From NCBI GenBank assembly GCA_945787785.1, contig CALZIO010000001.1, positions 1-61,168 of the forward strand: a stretch of DNA of 61,168 nt, read 5' to 3'. This document shows, piece after piece, positions 1 through 9,283 of this stretch. Numbering within the stretch: the stretch's first letter is position 1; each line of letters begins with the position of its first letter. The notes below the pieces were generated by a model. It saw only the letters and a list, made by a program, of their open reading frames with translations, was not told where the DNA came from and ran no database searches. The position numbers and the translations under genes were made by a program. The DNA comes from an uncultured Chromatiaceae bacterium (GTDB lineage: Bacteria > Pseudomonadota > Gammaproteobacteria > Tenderiales > Tenderiaceae).

Positions 1-170
1 TCATGAAACCACTCGAGGAATTGGCTCCAGGTACAGGGGTAATCTTGCCCAGCTCTTAATGAATTTGACGATTTGCTCATCACTACATATTGACATTGGT
101 GGAGCTAAATGGATACCCCATATTCAAATCCAGGCTATGAGCGCCACCAACATTCACCGATCACTCGCAA

Positions 171-803
171 TTGGCCCGATTTGAAGAGCTGGGGGAAAAA
201 TACAATTTGGGCGAATGGCAAAAGGTCTGTAATGCTGGTGAGTGGCAACAGAACCTTTATCTCCTCGACTTGCTTGATCAAATTCTCGGCAAACAGCAAC
301 AGCCCGGACCAAATCTCGACATCGGCAGTAAAAATGGCGTCTATTTTCCCGCCCAAGTTAGTTTCACCGGAAATAGCTGGCATGGAATAGAAATTGATGC
401 CTATCGTCGTTACTGGAACCTGGTGTCACGACGTGATTATGGTGACTACATGGCCAAGCAGTTTGACTGCCGCTTCATTTCAGGCTCGCTGCTGGAGTTG
501 CTGCCTAACGCAACATATCAATTAATCACCTGGTTTCTGCCGTTTGTTGTTGAGATGCCGCTCTCTGCCTGGGGTCTGCCACGACATCTTTATCAACCAA
601 GCGCTTTACTTGCACATGCTTTTCAATTACTTGCCCCGGGCGGCCAGCTTTTAATCATCAATCAGGGAGAATGGGAAGCCGAGGTGCAAAAACGCTTGTT
701 TATCGCCACCTCCATCCAGGCTGAATACCTTGGACAAGTATCAAGTTTATTCTCCCCCTTTCACCAGCCCAGGTTTGGCTGGCTAATCAACAAGACAAAA
801 TGA
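171..803 (+). CDS. SAM-dependent methyltransferase-like protein, probable 5' frameshift
   Basis: A 210-residue frame opened by TTG. Residues 49-56 (LDIGSKNG) resemble the glycine-rich motif I of class I methyltransferases, and residues 153-162 (LLAPGGQLLI) resemble the strand after motif III, so a Rossmann methyltransferase fold is likely. The substrate is unknown. The TTG at 171 has no Shine-Dalgarno. A well-placed ATG at 109, with GGAG seven bases upstream, opens another frame. One extra base near position 168 would join the two into a protein about 20 residues longer. The gene may therefore be frameshifted, or the sequence may carry a single-base error. It is followed 61 bases later by a Rossmann-fold gene on the same strand. 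Confidence 0.6.
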   Translation: MARFEELGEKYNLGEWQKVCNAGEWQQNLYLLDLLDQILGKQQQPGPNLDIGSKNGVYFPAQVSFTGNSWHGIEIDAYRRYWNLVSRRDYGDYMAKQFDCRFISGSLLELLPNATYQLITWFLPFVVEMPLSAWGLPRHLYQPSALLAHAFQLLAPGGQLLIINQGEWEAEVQKRLFIATSIQAEYLGQVSSLFSPFHQPRFGWLINKTK

Positions 804-821
804 ATCGATACGTTTTGGCAG

Positions 822-827
822 TATAAT
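822..827 (+). promoter_or_regulatory. -10-like TATAAT upstream of the 865 gene
   Basis: A perfect TATAAT lies 37 bases upstream of the ATG at 865. I see no convincing -35 at 16-18 bases, so this is only a weak promoter candidate. Confidence 0.3.
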
Positions 828-864
828 GGTGAGTTTATTCGAGAATTAAGCAAAAGGTACATTC

Positions 865-1632
865 ATGCGCAAACCTATAGTGATTATTGGAATTGGTGAA
901 ATGGCCGGGGTATTTGCTCGCGGCTTTCTACGCACCGGGTATCCCATCTACCCAATCACAAGAGCAATGGACATGCAGGCGGAAGCCAACACCATCCCTG
1001 AGCCAGAGTTTGTATTAGTTGGGGTAGCTGAAAAAGATCTACATCCCACGCTGGAACAAATTCCTGCCCAATGGCACAACAAATTGGTTTTGCTACAAAA
1101 CGAACTTTTACCAAGAGATTGGCAAACCTACTCATTTACCACGCCCACAGTCATTTCTGTCTGGTTTGAAAAGAAGAAAGGTCAGGATGCAAAAGTCCTC
1201 ATCTCATCACCCGCTTTCGGCCCTCATGCCGAGGCACTTAAAAACGCACTCGGCAGTTTAGATATTCCCTGCCGCGTTGCTGCTTCTGCTAATGAGATGG
1301 AATACGAACTGGTACGCAAAAATGTATACATCGTCACCACTAATATTGCCGGCCTTCAAACAGGTGGCACCGTGTCTGAATTGTGGCGAAACCATGAAGA
1401 ATTAGCGTTTGATGTCGCTAATGATGTTATGGACATCCAGTCTACCCTGGTTAACTCGGAACTGCCGCGAGAACGCCTGGTCGAAGGAATGTTGGAGGCA
1501 TTTGAAGGTGACCCTGAGCATAAATGTATGGGTAGGTCAGCCCCAGCACGACTGCAACGTGCATTGCAGCAAGCAGACCAAGCCCACCTTGAAGTAACGA
1601 CACTCCGAAAAATCGCTGCAGATGCCCTCTAG
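865..1632 (+). CDS. NAD(P)-binding Rossmann-fold protein (ketopantoate reductase/6PGDH-like)
   Basis: 255 residues. The N-terminus has a dinucleotide-binding motif at residues 9-21 (GIGEMAGVFARGF) after a hydrophobic strand, in the layout of ketopantoate reductases and 6-phosphogluconate dehydrogenase-like oxidoreductases. The C-terminal half is helical and charged, as expected for their substrate and dimer domain. No substrate can be assigned. The ATG at 865 has AAAAGG seven bases upstream, which supports this start. It stands alone between the methyltransferase-like gene and the large repeat protein and is likely cytoplasmic. Confidence 0.65.
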   Translation: MRKPIVIIGIGEMAGVFARGFLRTGYPIYPITRAMDMQAEANTIPEPEFVLVGVAEKDLHPTLEQIPAQWHNKLVLLQNELLPRDWQTYSFTTPTVISVWFEKKKGQDAKVLISSPAFGPHAEALKNALGSLDIPCRVAASANEMEYELVRKNVYIVTTNIAGLQTGGTVSELWRNHEELAFDVANDVMDIQSTLVNSELPRERLVEGMLEAFEGDPEHKCMGRSAPARLQRALQQADQAHLEVTTLRKIAADAL

Positions 1633-1682
1633 TTTTTCACAGTTAGCAACATATTGACGCTTTGAACTGTTGTAGCTGATCA

Positions 1683-1711
1683 TTGTCATACAATGTATAA
1701 CAATGTATAAC
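1683..1711 (+). promoter_or_regulatory. sigma-70-type promoter of the repeat-protein gene
   Basis: TTGTCA (1683-1688), 17-base spacer, TATAAC (1706-1711), 44 bases before the ATG at 1756. The 10-base word CAATGTATAA occurs twice in tandem (1691-1700 and 1701-1710), so a second TATAAC lies one repeat upstream. Confidence 0.6.
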
Positions 1712-1755
1712 ATTCGGTAATGGAGTATTGAATAGGCACATCGCAGGATAATCTG

Positions 1756-4700
1756 ATGCGCCCTAAGATTGCAGAAAATATGAAAAATTTGATTTTAGCG
1801 CTGCTCTCAATCCTGATTGTTAGCAATGCGTCTGCTAACGTTTACGGAATCACTGACCTTGGTGCAAATTTTCAGCCCCTCAGCATTAATGAGAATGGGC
1901 TGATCACTGGTATTGATACCAGCGGTGCTACACCAACAGCCGTTCTCTACCGCGATTCAACATTAATTCCACTCCAATCCCAAAGCTACGCTCTAGATGT
2001 CAATGAAAATGGCTTTGTCGTAGGTTATGAGGACAACTCACCTAATGACAGGGCATTGCTCTGGGAAAATGATCAATCCTCATCCGAACTAAGTCAGTTC
2101 AGTAATCTCTTGCAAGCAAATAGCATTAGTTCGTTTGATGAGATTGCTGGCAAGCTCGAAGTAGACAATCAATTCCTTCGCGCTTTTAGTTACGATATCT
2201 ATAGCGGTGGCTTGACAACATTGGCCACACTCGGCGGTGCCAATGCATGGGCAAACAGCATTAATGACCGCGGCCAGATAACAGGTGCCTCTGAAGATGG
2301 AAACGGCAACAAGCTAGCATTTCGTTATGACGGCTTTGACATAACGCACAACCTTGGTAGCTTTTTTGGTTATCAACACACTGAAGGCCTCAAAATTAAC
2401 GAACAGAACGCTGTAGTCGGCATTGCCTACAACCGGGATGAACGTTTTAGCGGTAAACGCGCTATCTGGTCTTCGGAAGACAGAGGATTAGTTAATCTAG
2501 GCACCTTGAATCATGACATTGACAGCCTCGCAAAAGGAATTAATAACCAGGGATTGATCGTCGGCCAATCAATTCGAGTTAATGGGGAAGAGCGGGCTTT
2601 TGTATACGATACCTCAGAAAACGATGTTTTCCATATCGTTGCCGATCCAGACATTCTCAACCATCTTTATATAGGCAGCACCAATGGAACTGGCATATCA
2701 AAAAGCGTCAACTGGGGTGATGACTGGTTCGCTGCCAGCCTTGGCCTTGTCAACGGTAGCGTCAATAGCATTACATTCGATAGCGATCGTAGCCGAGTTT
2801 TTGCCGCAACCAATGGTGGTGTATTTGTAAGTAACAATGGCGGCATTACCTGGGCAATACTCAGCGAAACCTTAAAAGATTTCTCTGCTTTCGACTTACA
2901 CGTAGATCTGAGAGACAGCAATCAAATGTACGCCGGCACGAATAGAGGCATCTTTTACAGTCATGATGCTGGCTCTACCTGGACGCTGGCGGATGACACT
3001 TCGCGTTTTGGTACCTTTCAATTTATCTCCCATCAAAATAGTGATTTAGTCTATGCCGGCACTTCAAACGGTTTCTATCGCTCGATCGACAATGGGTTGT
3101 CATGGGATCAGCAAAACGGGCAAGAAGGATCCGATAACCGCCTATTCACCCGTTTTATTACAACGCTTTCCTTTGACCCGAATGCTACAAATAGCGCGGG
3201 CAAAATTGACACTGTCTATGCTGGGACGCGCGGTGGCGGCATATTCAAGGGAACTAACATTACAGAGTTCACCGAATGGGAAGCTATTAATACCGGGATC
3301 GAAAACCGCAATATAAATAAAATATTAGTCGATGAAACCGCCACTCCAAGCAAGCTCTATGCTGCCACCAACAGCGCACTCTACACCAGAACGACAACCA
3401 ATGATGAAGCCTGGATAAGTATTCGCGATGGCGCTGTCTTTTCAATTGCACTTACCCCTGGCGCACCTAACTACAGACTCTATGCCACCACATTTAACGG
3501 CAGTATTTTTCGATCTGAAGCCAGCGAATCTGATTTAGGCACAAGCTGGACATCAATCACTCCCGGATTTGCATCAAGTGATGTTTATGCACTGAGTGTA
3601 GTGACTGATGATAATAGTCTAGAAAGTAAATTATTTGCCGGCACATCTGATGGTGTTTATATAACCACCTCAAATACCGCGGTAGACGACACCAGCTGGT
3701 CAATTGCAGATAGCGGCTCTTCGGGATTCAAGATCATCACCATAGCATCTGATGATCGTAGCGGTTCAGAGAAATTATGGGTCGGCTCTTCTGACCAAGG
3801 TATCTATACCTCGATAGACAACGGCCAAAATTGGTTAAGCTCCAATTCTGGTCTCGACAACCTCAACATTAATGATATCGCAGTAGATACCACAACAACG
3901 CCTGCAATTGTCTATGCTGCAACCCTTAATGGTGTTTATCTCAGCACGGATGCAGGTGTTAACTGGGCCGCATCAAATAACGGCTTTGCCAGTCTTTCTG
4001 TGTACAGTTTGTTGCTGGACACCAGCGTCACCCCGAAAATCCTCTATGCGGGAACCGCGGATGGCGTATTTCGCAGCAGTGACCAGGGGCGCAACTGGGT
4101 ACCGATCAACATCGGTTTGGAGAAAACCGACATTGTTGATCTTGTAATTCACCCCACTGACAACCAAATGATATTCGCAGCCAGTGCATCAGCCGGCTTG
4201 TTTCGCACCTCCGATCAAGGGCAGAGCTGGGACCCTATGAACAGTCACAGCAGCACCACACTTGATAATATTAATATATTTGATATCGATCTTGACCCCA
4301 ATGATGACAATATAATTGTCGCCACTAAAACCGGCGTCCACCTCCTTACAAGCGCCTTCTGCACAACTACGGCTACATGCTGGACCTGGACTCAACTCAA
4401 TGCTGGACTTGAAGAAACGATCACCTATGCGGTGGAGTTTAACCCGGAAGGTAATCCATTTTACCCACCGGTGATTGGCAATACTGCTCCGTTTACGGGA
4501 GAACTCTTTGCTGGCACAGATACCGATGGGGTATACAAATCGGTAGACGGCGGCAACACCTGGACACAGATGAGCAATGGTCTCGAATCACGCATCAACC
4601 AGATGGTTACCCTGAATTCGCAAATCAGTGACCCTAATTGGGATCTGCGTGACGCTACTGCGATCGATAATATGGGGCATATTGTAGGCTGGGGTAATCT

Positions 4701-5475
4701 CAATGGCGTCCCACACGGTTATCTGCTTACTCCAAACCAATATATTCCAACCGCCGCTGAACCTAACCTGACTGCACCATCAGCTGATGTTTCAATTAGC
4801 ATGATCAGCACACCAGAAACAATGAAACCAAATGTGCCGATAACCTACGAAATAAGCATCACCAATTCGGGTCCGAATGCTGCAAACGATGTGCAACTTA
4901 CCAACTGGTTACCCCCCAACATACTCTATCGACACTCTTCAACCAGCCAGGGCAATTGCCGTAAGTCGGAACTCGATCCGCCACTTATTCGCTGCAATAT
5001 TGGCGTTGTTGATGTGGGGAATGTTGTAAATATATCCATCTTCCTTGAGCCGCAAGAAGCTGAACTCAATATACGGAATATTGCACGGGTCAAAGCCAAT
5101 GAGAAAGACCCGAACTTCAGCAACAACACCTCTGGCGCAAACAGCACTACCACTATCGATCGCTGTTTTATCGCCACAGCTGCGTATGGCTCTTTTATGC
5201 ACCCACATGTAACACAGCTACGTGCATTTAGGGATAACTATCTGCTTAGCAATAGCTTGGGAAGTTACTTCGTCGAGCTCTATTACGAATACTCGCCCCC
5301 TATCGCAGAACAGATTGGCAAGAATGAAACCTTACGGGTAATCACGCGAATAGCACTAGCGCCAATCGTCTATGCTGTAATCTACCCTTACTGGTATTTG
5401 CTAGGTTTAGTATTGATCATCAGCGCCTATCGTTTTAGGCGTCGATCTGCTTTGAAAAAAAGTTACTGTATTTAG
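1756..5475 (+). CDS. Large exported HAF/BNR-repeat protein with DUF11 and CFI-box C-terminal domain
   Basis: 1239 residues. A signal peptide follows a short N-region (hydrophobic core about residues 10-28, ending SANA-like). About residues 30-300 hold HAF-type repeats (SIN.xG.ITG pattern, for example residues 173-185). About 300-1000 hold many BNR/sialidase-type or YCF48-like propeller repeats, recurring as Y-A-G-T...G-V-Y-x-S-x-D-x-G-x-x-W. About 1009-1136 is a DUF11 (conserved repeat) domain. The last 103 residues begin CFIATAAYG (from residue 1137), continue with YYEYSPPIA and a hydrophobic segment, and end in a basic tail, matching the CFI-box-CTERM type. I infer a surface or periplasmic protein anchored at its C-terminus. 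AGGA seven bases before the ATG at 1756 supports the start. An ATG at 1780 is the alternative. The 3' end overlaps the convergent VanZ-like gene by 4 bases. Ligand and role are unknown. Confidence 0.8.
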   Translation: MRPKIAENMKNLILALLSILIVSNASANVYGITDLGANFQPLSINENGLITGIDTSGATPTAVLYRDSTLIPLQSQSYALDVNENGFVVGYEDNSPNDRALLWENDQSSSELSQFSNLLQANSISSFDEIAGKLEVDNQFLRAFSYDIYSGGLTTLATLGGANAWANSINDRGQITGASEDGNGNKLAFRYDGFDITHNLGSFFGYQHTEGLKINEQNAVVGIAYNRDERFSGKRAIWSSEDRGLVNLGTLNHDIDSLAKGINNQGLIVGQSIRVNGEERAFVYDTSENDVFHIVADPDILNHLYIGSTNGTGISKSVNWGDDWFAASLGLVNGSVNSITFDSDRSRVFAATNGGVFVSNNGGITWAILSETLKDFSAFDLHVDLRDSNQMYAGTNRGIFYSHDAGSTWTLADDTSRFGTFQFISHQNSDLVYAGTSNGFYRSIDNGLSWDQQNGQEGSDNRLFTRFITTLSFDPNATNSAGKIDTVYAGTRGGGIFKGTNITEFTEWEAINTGIENRNINKILVDETATPSKLYAATNSALYTRTTTNDEAWISIRDGAVFSIALTPGAPNYRLYATTFNGSIFRSEASESDLGTSWTSITPGFASSDVYALSVVTDDNSLESKLFAGTSDGVYITTSNTAVDDTSWSIADSGSSGFKIITIASDDRSGSEKLWVGSSDQGIYTSIDNGQNWLSSNSGLDNLNINDIAVDTTTTPAIVYAATLNGVYLSTDAGVNWAASNNGFASLSVYSLLLDTSVTPKILYAGTADGVFRSSDQGRNWVPINIGLEKTDIVDLVIHPTDNQMIFAASASAGLFRTSDQGQSWDPMNSHSSTTLDNINIFDIDLDPNDDNIIVATKTGVHLLTSAFCTTTATCWTWTQLNAGLEETITYAVEFNPEGNPFYPPVIGNTAPFTGELFAGTDTDGVYKSVDGGNTWTQMSNGLESRINQMVTLNSQISDPNWDLRDATAIDNMGHIVGWGNLNGVPHGYLLTPNQYIPTAAEPNLTAPSADVSISMISTPETMKPNVPITYEISITNSGPNAANDVQLTNWLPPNILYRHSSTSQGNCRKSELDPPLIRCNIGVVDVGNVVNISIFLEPQEAELNIRNIARVKANEKDPNFSNNTSGANSTTTIDRCFIATAAYGSFMHPHVTQLRAFRDNYLLSNSLGSYFVELYYEYSPPIAEQIGKNETLRVITRIALAPIVYAVIYPYWYLLGLVLIISAYRFRRRSALKKSYCI

Positions 5476-5882
5476 TTTGAGAAAAGAACAATTTTCTCAG
5501 TACGTAATAATAAAGTCGCATAAGCTGTCGCTGCCAACCCCCAAGCAGACAACGCTCCCAATGTATTTGCCGTAATATCGCCGAATTCAAATAGCCGATA
5601 GCCTGTTTGTCCCTGCAAAATTTCAATGACCACGCCCATGGCAATAAATAGGAACAACAAGAGCAAATGGCTCCGACGCTGATAGAGTTGAACAAACCAG
5701 CTCATTAAAACAAAATAGATTAAAAAGTGCCCCACTTTATCACTGTATTCGAACCGACCAACTTCCACCGGGGCGGGAGTTAGTGATTGATAAACGACAA
5801 ACAGCACCAAAAATAAGCCAAGCCACCACCACAAAATAAAACCACTCAAAGGCTGTCGCACAAATATACTACTATTATTCAC
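5472..5882 (-). CDS. VanZ-like family membrane protein
   Basis: 136 residues from a GTG at 5882, chosen because CGAGG lies seven bases upstream and the start overlaps the mak stop by 8 bases. An in-frame ATG at 5903 gives a 143-residue alternative. The sequence has the family's features: a first membrane span, then SLTPAP, then [11 protein letters not shown] (the D-K-x-x-H motif), two more spans, and an EILQG motif before the last span. VanZ-like proteins are small inner-membrane proteins, and one relative confers low-level teicoplanin resistance in enterococci. The role in most Gram-negative bacteria is not established. It is the last gene of ampD-mak-vanZ. Confidence 0.75.
   Translation of the reverse strand: MNNSSIFVRQPLSGFILWWWLGLFLVLFVVYQSLTPAPVEVGRFEYSDKVGHFLIYFVLMSWFVQLYQRRSHLLLLFLFIAMGVVIEILQGQTGYRLFEFGDITANTLGALSAWGLAATAYATLLLRTEKIVLFSN
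5478..5499. terminator. Hairpin at the convergent ends of the repeat-protein and VanZ-like genes
   Basis: TGAGAAAA (5478-5485), 6-base loop, TTTTCTCA (5492-5499). It lies just after the plus-strand stop and inside the last codons of the minus-strand gene. There is no following T-run on the plus strand, so terminator function is uncertain. Confidence 0.35.
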
Positions 5883-6801
5883 TAATAAACCTCGTATGGT
5901 CATTTGGCCATAACCAAGCAGCACCACGCACCCCACTGGAATCACCATGTTTGGCTGGCAACAAATGTGTTGCCACGGTGTCTGAAAAAACATATTTCAT
6001 CCATAGCTTGGGAACACGATGATAAAGACTACTGATATTAGAAACACCACCACCGACCACAATGACATCAGGATCAAGAATATTAATGACGCCTGCCAAG
6101 GCCCTGGCAAACCGGTCTTCAAAACGGGCCATGGTTTGTTCTGCCAGATGATCACCCTTCTGGCAACGCTGTGCAATTTCACTCGCAGTCAAACGCTGCC
6201 GAGTCATATCATAGTGATCACGGCTCAAACCTGCCCCACTCAGAAAAGTCTCAATGCAGCCACGCTTTCCGCAGTAACAAGGTGGACCACGGCGCTCATC
6301 CCAACGTGGCCAAGGCATCGGATTATGGCCCCACTCGCCAGCGATTGCATTCGGCCCCTTAACCAATTGACCATTAATGACAATGCCACCACCGGTGCCG
6401 GTGCCAATAATTACACCAAATACATTACCAGCACCTTCAGCAGCGCCATCGATAGCTTCAGACAGAGTAAAGCAGTCAGCGTCATTGGCCAGTCGAACAG
6501 GTCTTTCCAGCGCTGAAACCAGATCCTGCTCCAAGGGCTTGCCGTTCAACCAAACTGAATTGGCATTTTTGATCAGTCCATTTGCAGGTGAAATCGCCCC
6601 CGGTGTACCAACACCTACCGTACCCTTCTGGCCTGTGCGCTGCTCTGCCTCATCAACCAATGAGTTAATCAGGGCTATTGTTTCGTCGTAATTCCCCCTG
6701 GGGGTCAACACCCGGTGACGAAATAATTCTTTGCCATCTTCCGCCAAGGCAATCACCTCGGTTTTTGTACCGCCAAGATCGATCCCAATCCGCATACTCA
6801 T
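5875..6801 (-). CDS. mak: Fructokinase of the ROK family (Mak-like)
   Basis: 308 residues. It phosphorylates a hexose, most likely fructose, with ATP in the cytoplasm. Phosphate-1 motif DLGGTKTE at residues 8-15. Catalytic Asp107 in LANDADC. Nucleotide motif IGTGTGGG at 132-139. ROK zinc site with His159 (GEWGHNP) and Cys175, Cys177 and Cys182 (CYCGKRGC). The N-terminus and the KHGDSSGVRGAAWLWP tail closely resemble what I recall of E. coli Mak (YajF), which favours fructokinase over NagK. The ATG overlaps the ampD stop by 4 bases, indicating translational coupling. Substrate specificity needs an enzyme test. Confidence 0.88.
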   Translation of the reverse strand: MSMRIGIDLGGTKTEVIALAEDGKELFRHRVLTPRGNYDETIALINSLVDEAEQRTGQKGTVGVGTPGAISPANGLIKNANSVWLNGKPLEQDLVSALERPVRLANDADCFTLSEAIDGAAEGAGNVFGVIIGTGTGGGIVINGQLVKGPNAIAGEWGHNPMPWPRWDERRGPPCYCGKRGCIETFLSGAGLSRDHYDMTRQRLTASEIAQRCQKGDHLAEQTMARFEDRFARALAGVINILDPDVIVVGGGVSNISSLYHRVPKLWMKYVFSDTVATHLLPAKHGDSSGVRGAAWLWPNDHTRFISE

Positions 6802-7349
6802 GCCTGACCTCCTGCTAGCAAGTGTCGAAAATTATCCCAGTCAAATGCCGGCCCCGGGTCAGTTTTGCGCCCCGGTGCAATCTCACAGTGGCCGACAATC
6901 CGTTCTTTTGTGATTCCTGGATACTTCGCAATTAATTCCCTGGTCACCTCAACCAGCCGAACATATTGAACAGTTTGATACGCCTCATCATCACAACCTT
7001 CCAACTCGATTCCGATAGAAAAATCATTGCAGCGCTCGCGGCCCTCAAAGCAAGAAACTCCAGCATGCCAGGCCCGCTTATTAAATGGTACAAATTGAAC
7101 CAACCCTCCATCACGCCGTATCAAGAGGTGCGCTGATACCTTCATCCCAGCAATTTCAGCAAAATATGGATGGGCACTGACATCAAGCTTGTTGCAAAAA
7201 AAATGCTCGATGAAATCCTCACCATATTCTCCTGGCGGCAGACTGATGCCATGCAAAACCAGCAGCTCAATCTCAGCACCAACAGGGCGCTCATCACAAT
7301 TAGGCGATTCCTTTCGCCCAGCACTTTTTAACCAGCCATTGCTAATCAT
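6798..7349 (-). CDS. ampD: 1,6-anhydro-N-acetylmuramyl-L-alanine amidase AmpD
   Basis: 183 residues from the ATG at 7349. This is a cytoplasmic zinc amidase that removes the peptide from anhydro-muropeptides in cell-wall recycling, and in some species it keeps AmpC beta-lactamase repressed. The zinc ligands of the family are present as His33 (VLHGISLPP), His154 (GHCEIAPG) and Asp164, with catalytic Glu116, at almost the numbering known for E. coli AmpD. An upstream in-frame start at 7409 would add 20 residues without homology. I see no strong Shine-Dalgarno for either start. First gene of the ampD-mak-vanZ operon. Confidence 0.9.
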   Translation of the reverse strand: MISNGWLKSAGRKESPNCDERPVGAEIELLVLHGISLPPGEYGEDFIEHFFCNKLDVSAHPYFAEIAGMKVSAHLLIRRDGGLVQFVPFNKRAWHAGVSCFEGRERCNDFSIGIELEGCDDEAYQTVQYVRLVEVTRELIAKYPGITKERIVGHCEIAPGRKTDPGPAFDWDNFRHLLAGGQA

Positions 7350-7467
7350 TCGTATTATCAACAGTTTGCGCAACTTGGCAATATGGCAGTGTTGAGTAAA
7401 AACATCCACAAAAATTACGCCAATTTCTATTAAATTGATATGGGATTAGACTTTTTTATCCGGACAC

Positions 7468-7496
7468 AAAAAAGCCCGCTGTTAACAGGCTTTTTT
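7468..7496 (-). terminator. Rho-independent terminator after the Fur-family gene
   Basis: AAAAAAGCC (7468-7476), 11-base loop, GGCTTTTTT (7488-7496). It is symmetric, so it could act on both strands. Its likely job is ending the fur-like transcript, which runs leftward from 7961 to 7521. Confidence 0.75.
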
Positions 7497-7520
7497 ATCT
7501 TGCTGAAATTTAAAAGAAAA

Positions 7521-7961
7521 TTAAAATGCAGCCGGGCTATTCCTGACCCTAATCACAACATCAATCGCTTCGGCCTGTGTCCCTTCTGGCAATGGCGGTA
7601 ATTCACCCAAATTGATTGAGCCATGTTCCACATCCATCAATTCACCGGTATCAACATTGTAAAAATGGTGGTGTGGACTGGTGGTTGGATCGTAAAAAAC
7701 CTTAGTTGGATCGACAATTACTTCGCGCACCAGCCCCTTGCGGGCAAACAAGCCAAGCGTGTTATATACCGTGGCCTTGGAAACAATATTGCGCTGTTTA
7801 TTCACCAGTGACAGAACCTGGTCTGCCGACACATGTTGAGGCTGAGCAAATAACGCCTGTGCTATTTCAACGCGCTGTTGAGTTGGATTAACCCCTTTAG
7901 TACGCATTAGGTCGATTACTTCAGAACGAGACTTAGGATATTTATCAATCATCGTATGCAT
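7521..7961 (-). CDS. Fur-family transcriptional regulator without cysteines (PerR/Irr-like?)
   Basis: 146 residues: winged-helix DNA-binding domain about 12-85 (recognition helix around KATVYNTLGLF), dimerisation/metal domain about 86-146. Metal ligands include the His97-His99 run in SPHHHFYN and Glu107/Asp110. There is no cysteine anywhere, so the structural CxxC zinc sites of classical Fur, Zur and PerR are missing. The HHHFYN motif recalls the Irr and peroxide-responsive branches more than Fur itself. The regulated ion or signal cannot be told from sequence. A palindrome overlapping the -35 box of its promoter suggests autoregulation. A second ATG three codons in (7952) is possible. Confidence 0.8.
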   Translation of the reverse strand: MHTMIDKYPKSRSEVIDLMRTKGVNPTQQRVEIAQALFAQPQHVSADQVLSLVNKQRNIVSKATVYNTLGLFARKGLVREVIVDPTKVFYDPTTSPHHHFYNVDTGELMDVEHGSINLGELPPLPEGTQAEAIDVVIRVRNSPAAF

Positions 7962-7987
7962 TTTGAATTAATCTAAAAGATACATAT

Positions 7988-8015
7988 AGCTTACGACATA
8001 ACTGGACTATGTCAA
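7988..8015 (-). promoter_or_regulatory. Promoter and palindromic operator candidate of the Fur-family gene
   Basis: Read on the minus strand: TTGACA (8015-8010), 16-base spacer, TAAGCT (7993-7988), 26 bases before the ATG. The perfect inverted repeat GACATA-N7-TATGTC (7995-8013) covers the spacer and part of the -35, a position suited to repressor binding. Confidence 0.45.
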
Positions 8016-8028
8016 TAAAACGAGCTGC

Positions 8029-9108
8029 TTAGACATTTATCTTATATGGATATAATTCGAGAATCGGATCACGCTCAAGAATCAGATCCGCTAACAGTCT
8101 AGCCGAAGCAGGCCCCATGGCAACGCCATTACGAAAATGGCCAGCACTGACGAATAAATTTGCAATCTTAGGATGCTGGCTAATATAAGGGATACCATCT
8201 GTAGAGCCAGGCCTCAGACCAGCCCAATGATTTACAACAGGATAATTGCGCAATGCAGGAACGATTTTTTCTGCCGCAGCCTGCAATGCCTGGCGTGCCT
8301 CATCAGTCGTGGATTTATCAAACCCACTATACTCCATCGTACTTCCAACTAATATATGTCCATCCCGGCGCGGAATCACATACCGGCCCTCTACAAGTAC
8401 TATCCGTTGTAATAAATCCGGCTCGGCAAGATAGAGCAACATTTGCCCTTTGACCGGCTTAACTTCTAAATTAGTTCCCAGAGTAGATAATAGTTGTTGG
8501 CTCCAGGCGCCACTGGCAACCACAACACTCTCTGCCCGAAACGCATCTGCCGATGTTTTCACCCCAATAATCCGCTCATCCTGAATGATTAGCTGTTCAA
8601 CTGGGCTAAATTCTATAAATTTAACCCCCAGCCCTTCACAAGCCTTAATAAGCGCCTGTAAAAACCTCGGATTACGAATCTGAGCAATCTGGGGCATCCA
8701 AATTCCGTCTGACTCAATACCCAACTGCGGTTCAATGGCATTGGCTTCTGCCGAGCTTACCTGCTGCAGCTCGACATCATGCTGATGACCCCAGGATAGC
8801 GCCTCATTAGGTTCTTCTGGCGCAAGCATTAACAAACCACTTTGAATGAATTCAGGATCTATCCCTGACTGGGACTGAATATCCGCCGCCAGCCCCGCAT
8901 AAAACCGCTGACTCCAACTGGCCAGGGCTGTCACAGGCTCTGGATAACGCCAGGGATACAGCGGCGAAAGGATACCACCACCGGCCCAGGAGGACTCCTG
9001 CGCCAACTTACCTCGTTCGATAACGGTGACTTCCACCCCAGATAGAGCCAACTCCCGCGCTAACAACAGTCCGGTCAGCCCACCACCCACAATTATGCTG
9101 CTTCTCAT
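8029..9108 (-). CDS. thiO: Glycine oxidase ThiO
   Basis: 359 residues, a FAD-dependent amine oxidase of the DAO family. It oxidises glycine to iminoacetate (dehydroglycine) for the thiazole half of thiamine. Residues 4-13 (SIIVGGGLTG) form the FAD-binding GxGxxG site, followed by a conserved VIERG acid at the end of strand 2. The SSWAGGGILSPLYPWRYP stretch and the C-terminal WAGLRPGSTDGIPYIS and GHFRNGVAMGP motifs are typical of ThiO and separate it from general D-amino-acid dehydrogenases. No other thiamine gene is adjacent, although a Nudix/ThiE-like fusion occurs at 56.5 kb. It lies 68 bases upstream of the Fur-family gene, which has its own promoter candidate. Confidence 0.85.
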   Translation of the reverse strand: MRSSIIVGGGLTGLLLARELALSGVEVTVIERGKLAQESSWAGGGILSPLYPWRYPEPVTALASWSQRFYAGLAADIQSQSGIDPEFIQSGLLMLAPEEPNEALSWGHQHDVELQQVSSAEANAIEPQLGIESDGIWMPQIAQIRNPRFLQALIKACEGLGVKFIEFSPVEQLIIQDERIIGVKTSADAFRAESVVVASGAWSQQLLSTLGTNLEVKPVKGQMLLYLAEPDLLQRIVLVEGRYVIPRRDGHILVGSTMEYSGFDKSTTDEARQALQAAAEKIVPALRNYPVVNHWAGLRPGSTDGIPYISQHPKIANLFVSAGHFRNGVAMGPASARLLADLILERDPILELYPYKINV

Positions 9109-9283
9109 AGTGTGAATTATTTCATACTTTCAGGCACAGCGAGGCCAGAAAAAGCCGTTTATCGTGTCGCATCTACCACTAATCAAGTCACCCCCTGATA
9201 GCACTAAACATCATGAGGCCAAAGCCCGATAAGGAGAGTACAGACCCAAAGAATAGATGGTTTTAGCAGTGCGAGCAGGACAT

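Noticed and set aside
3-59. Short open frame at the window's left end reading MKPLEELAPGTG...
   Set aside because: Could be the tail of an upstream gene, but 18 codons with no family signal are not enough to call a gene.
5472-5993. Longer start for the VanZ-like gene inside mak
   Set aside because: The extra 37 residues overlap the mak coding end and lack a ribosome site; the GTG at 5882 has CGAGG at seven bases.
6019-6516. 165-codon plus-strand frame opposite mak
   Set aside because: Antisense to a strongly conserved kinase; low-complexity composition and no ribosome site.
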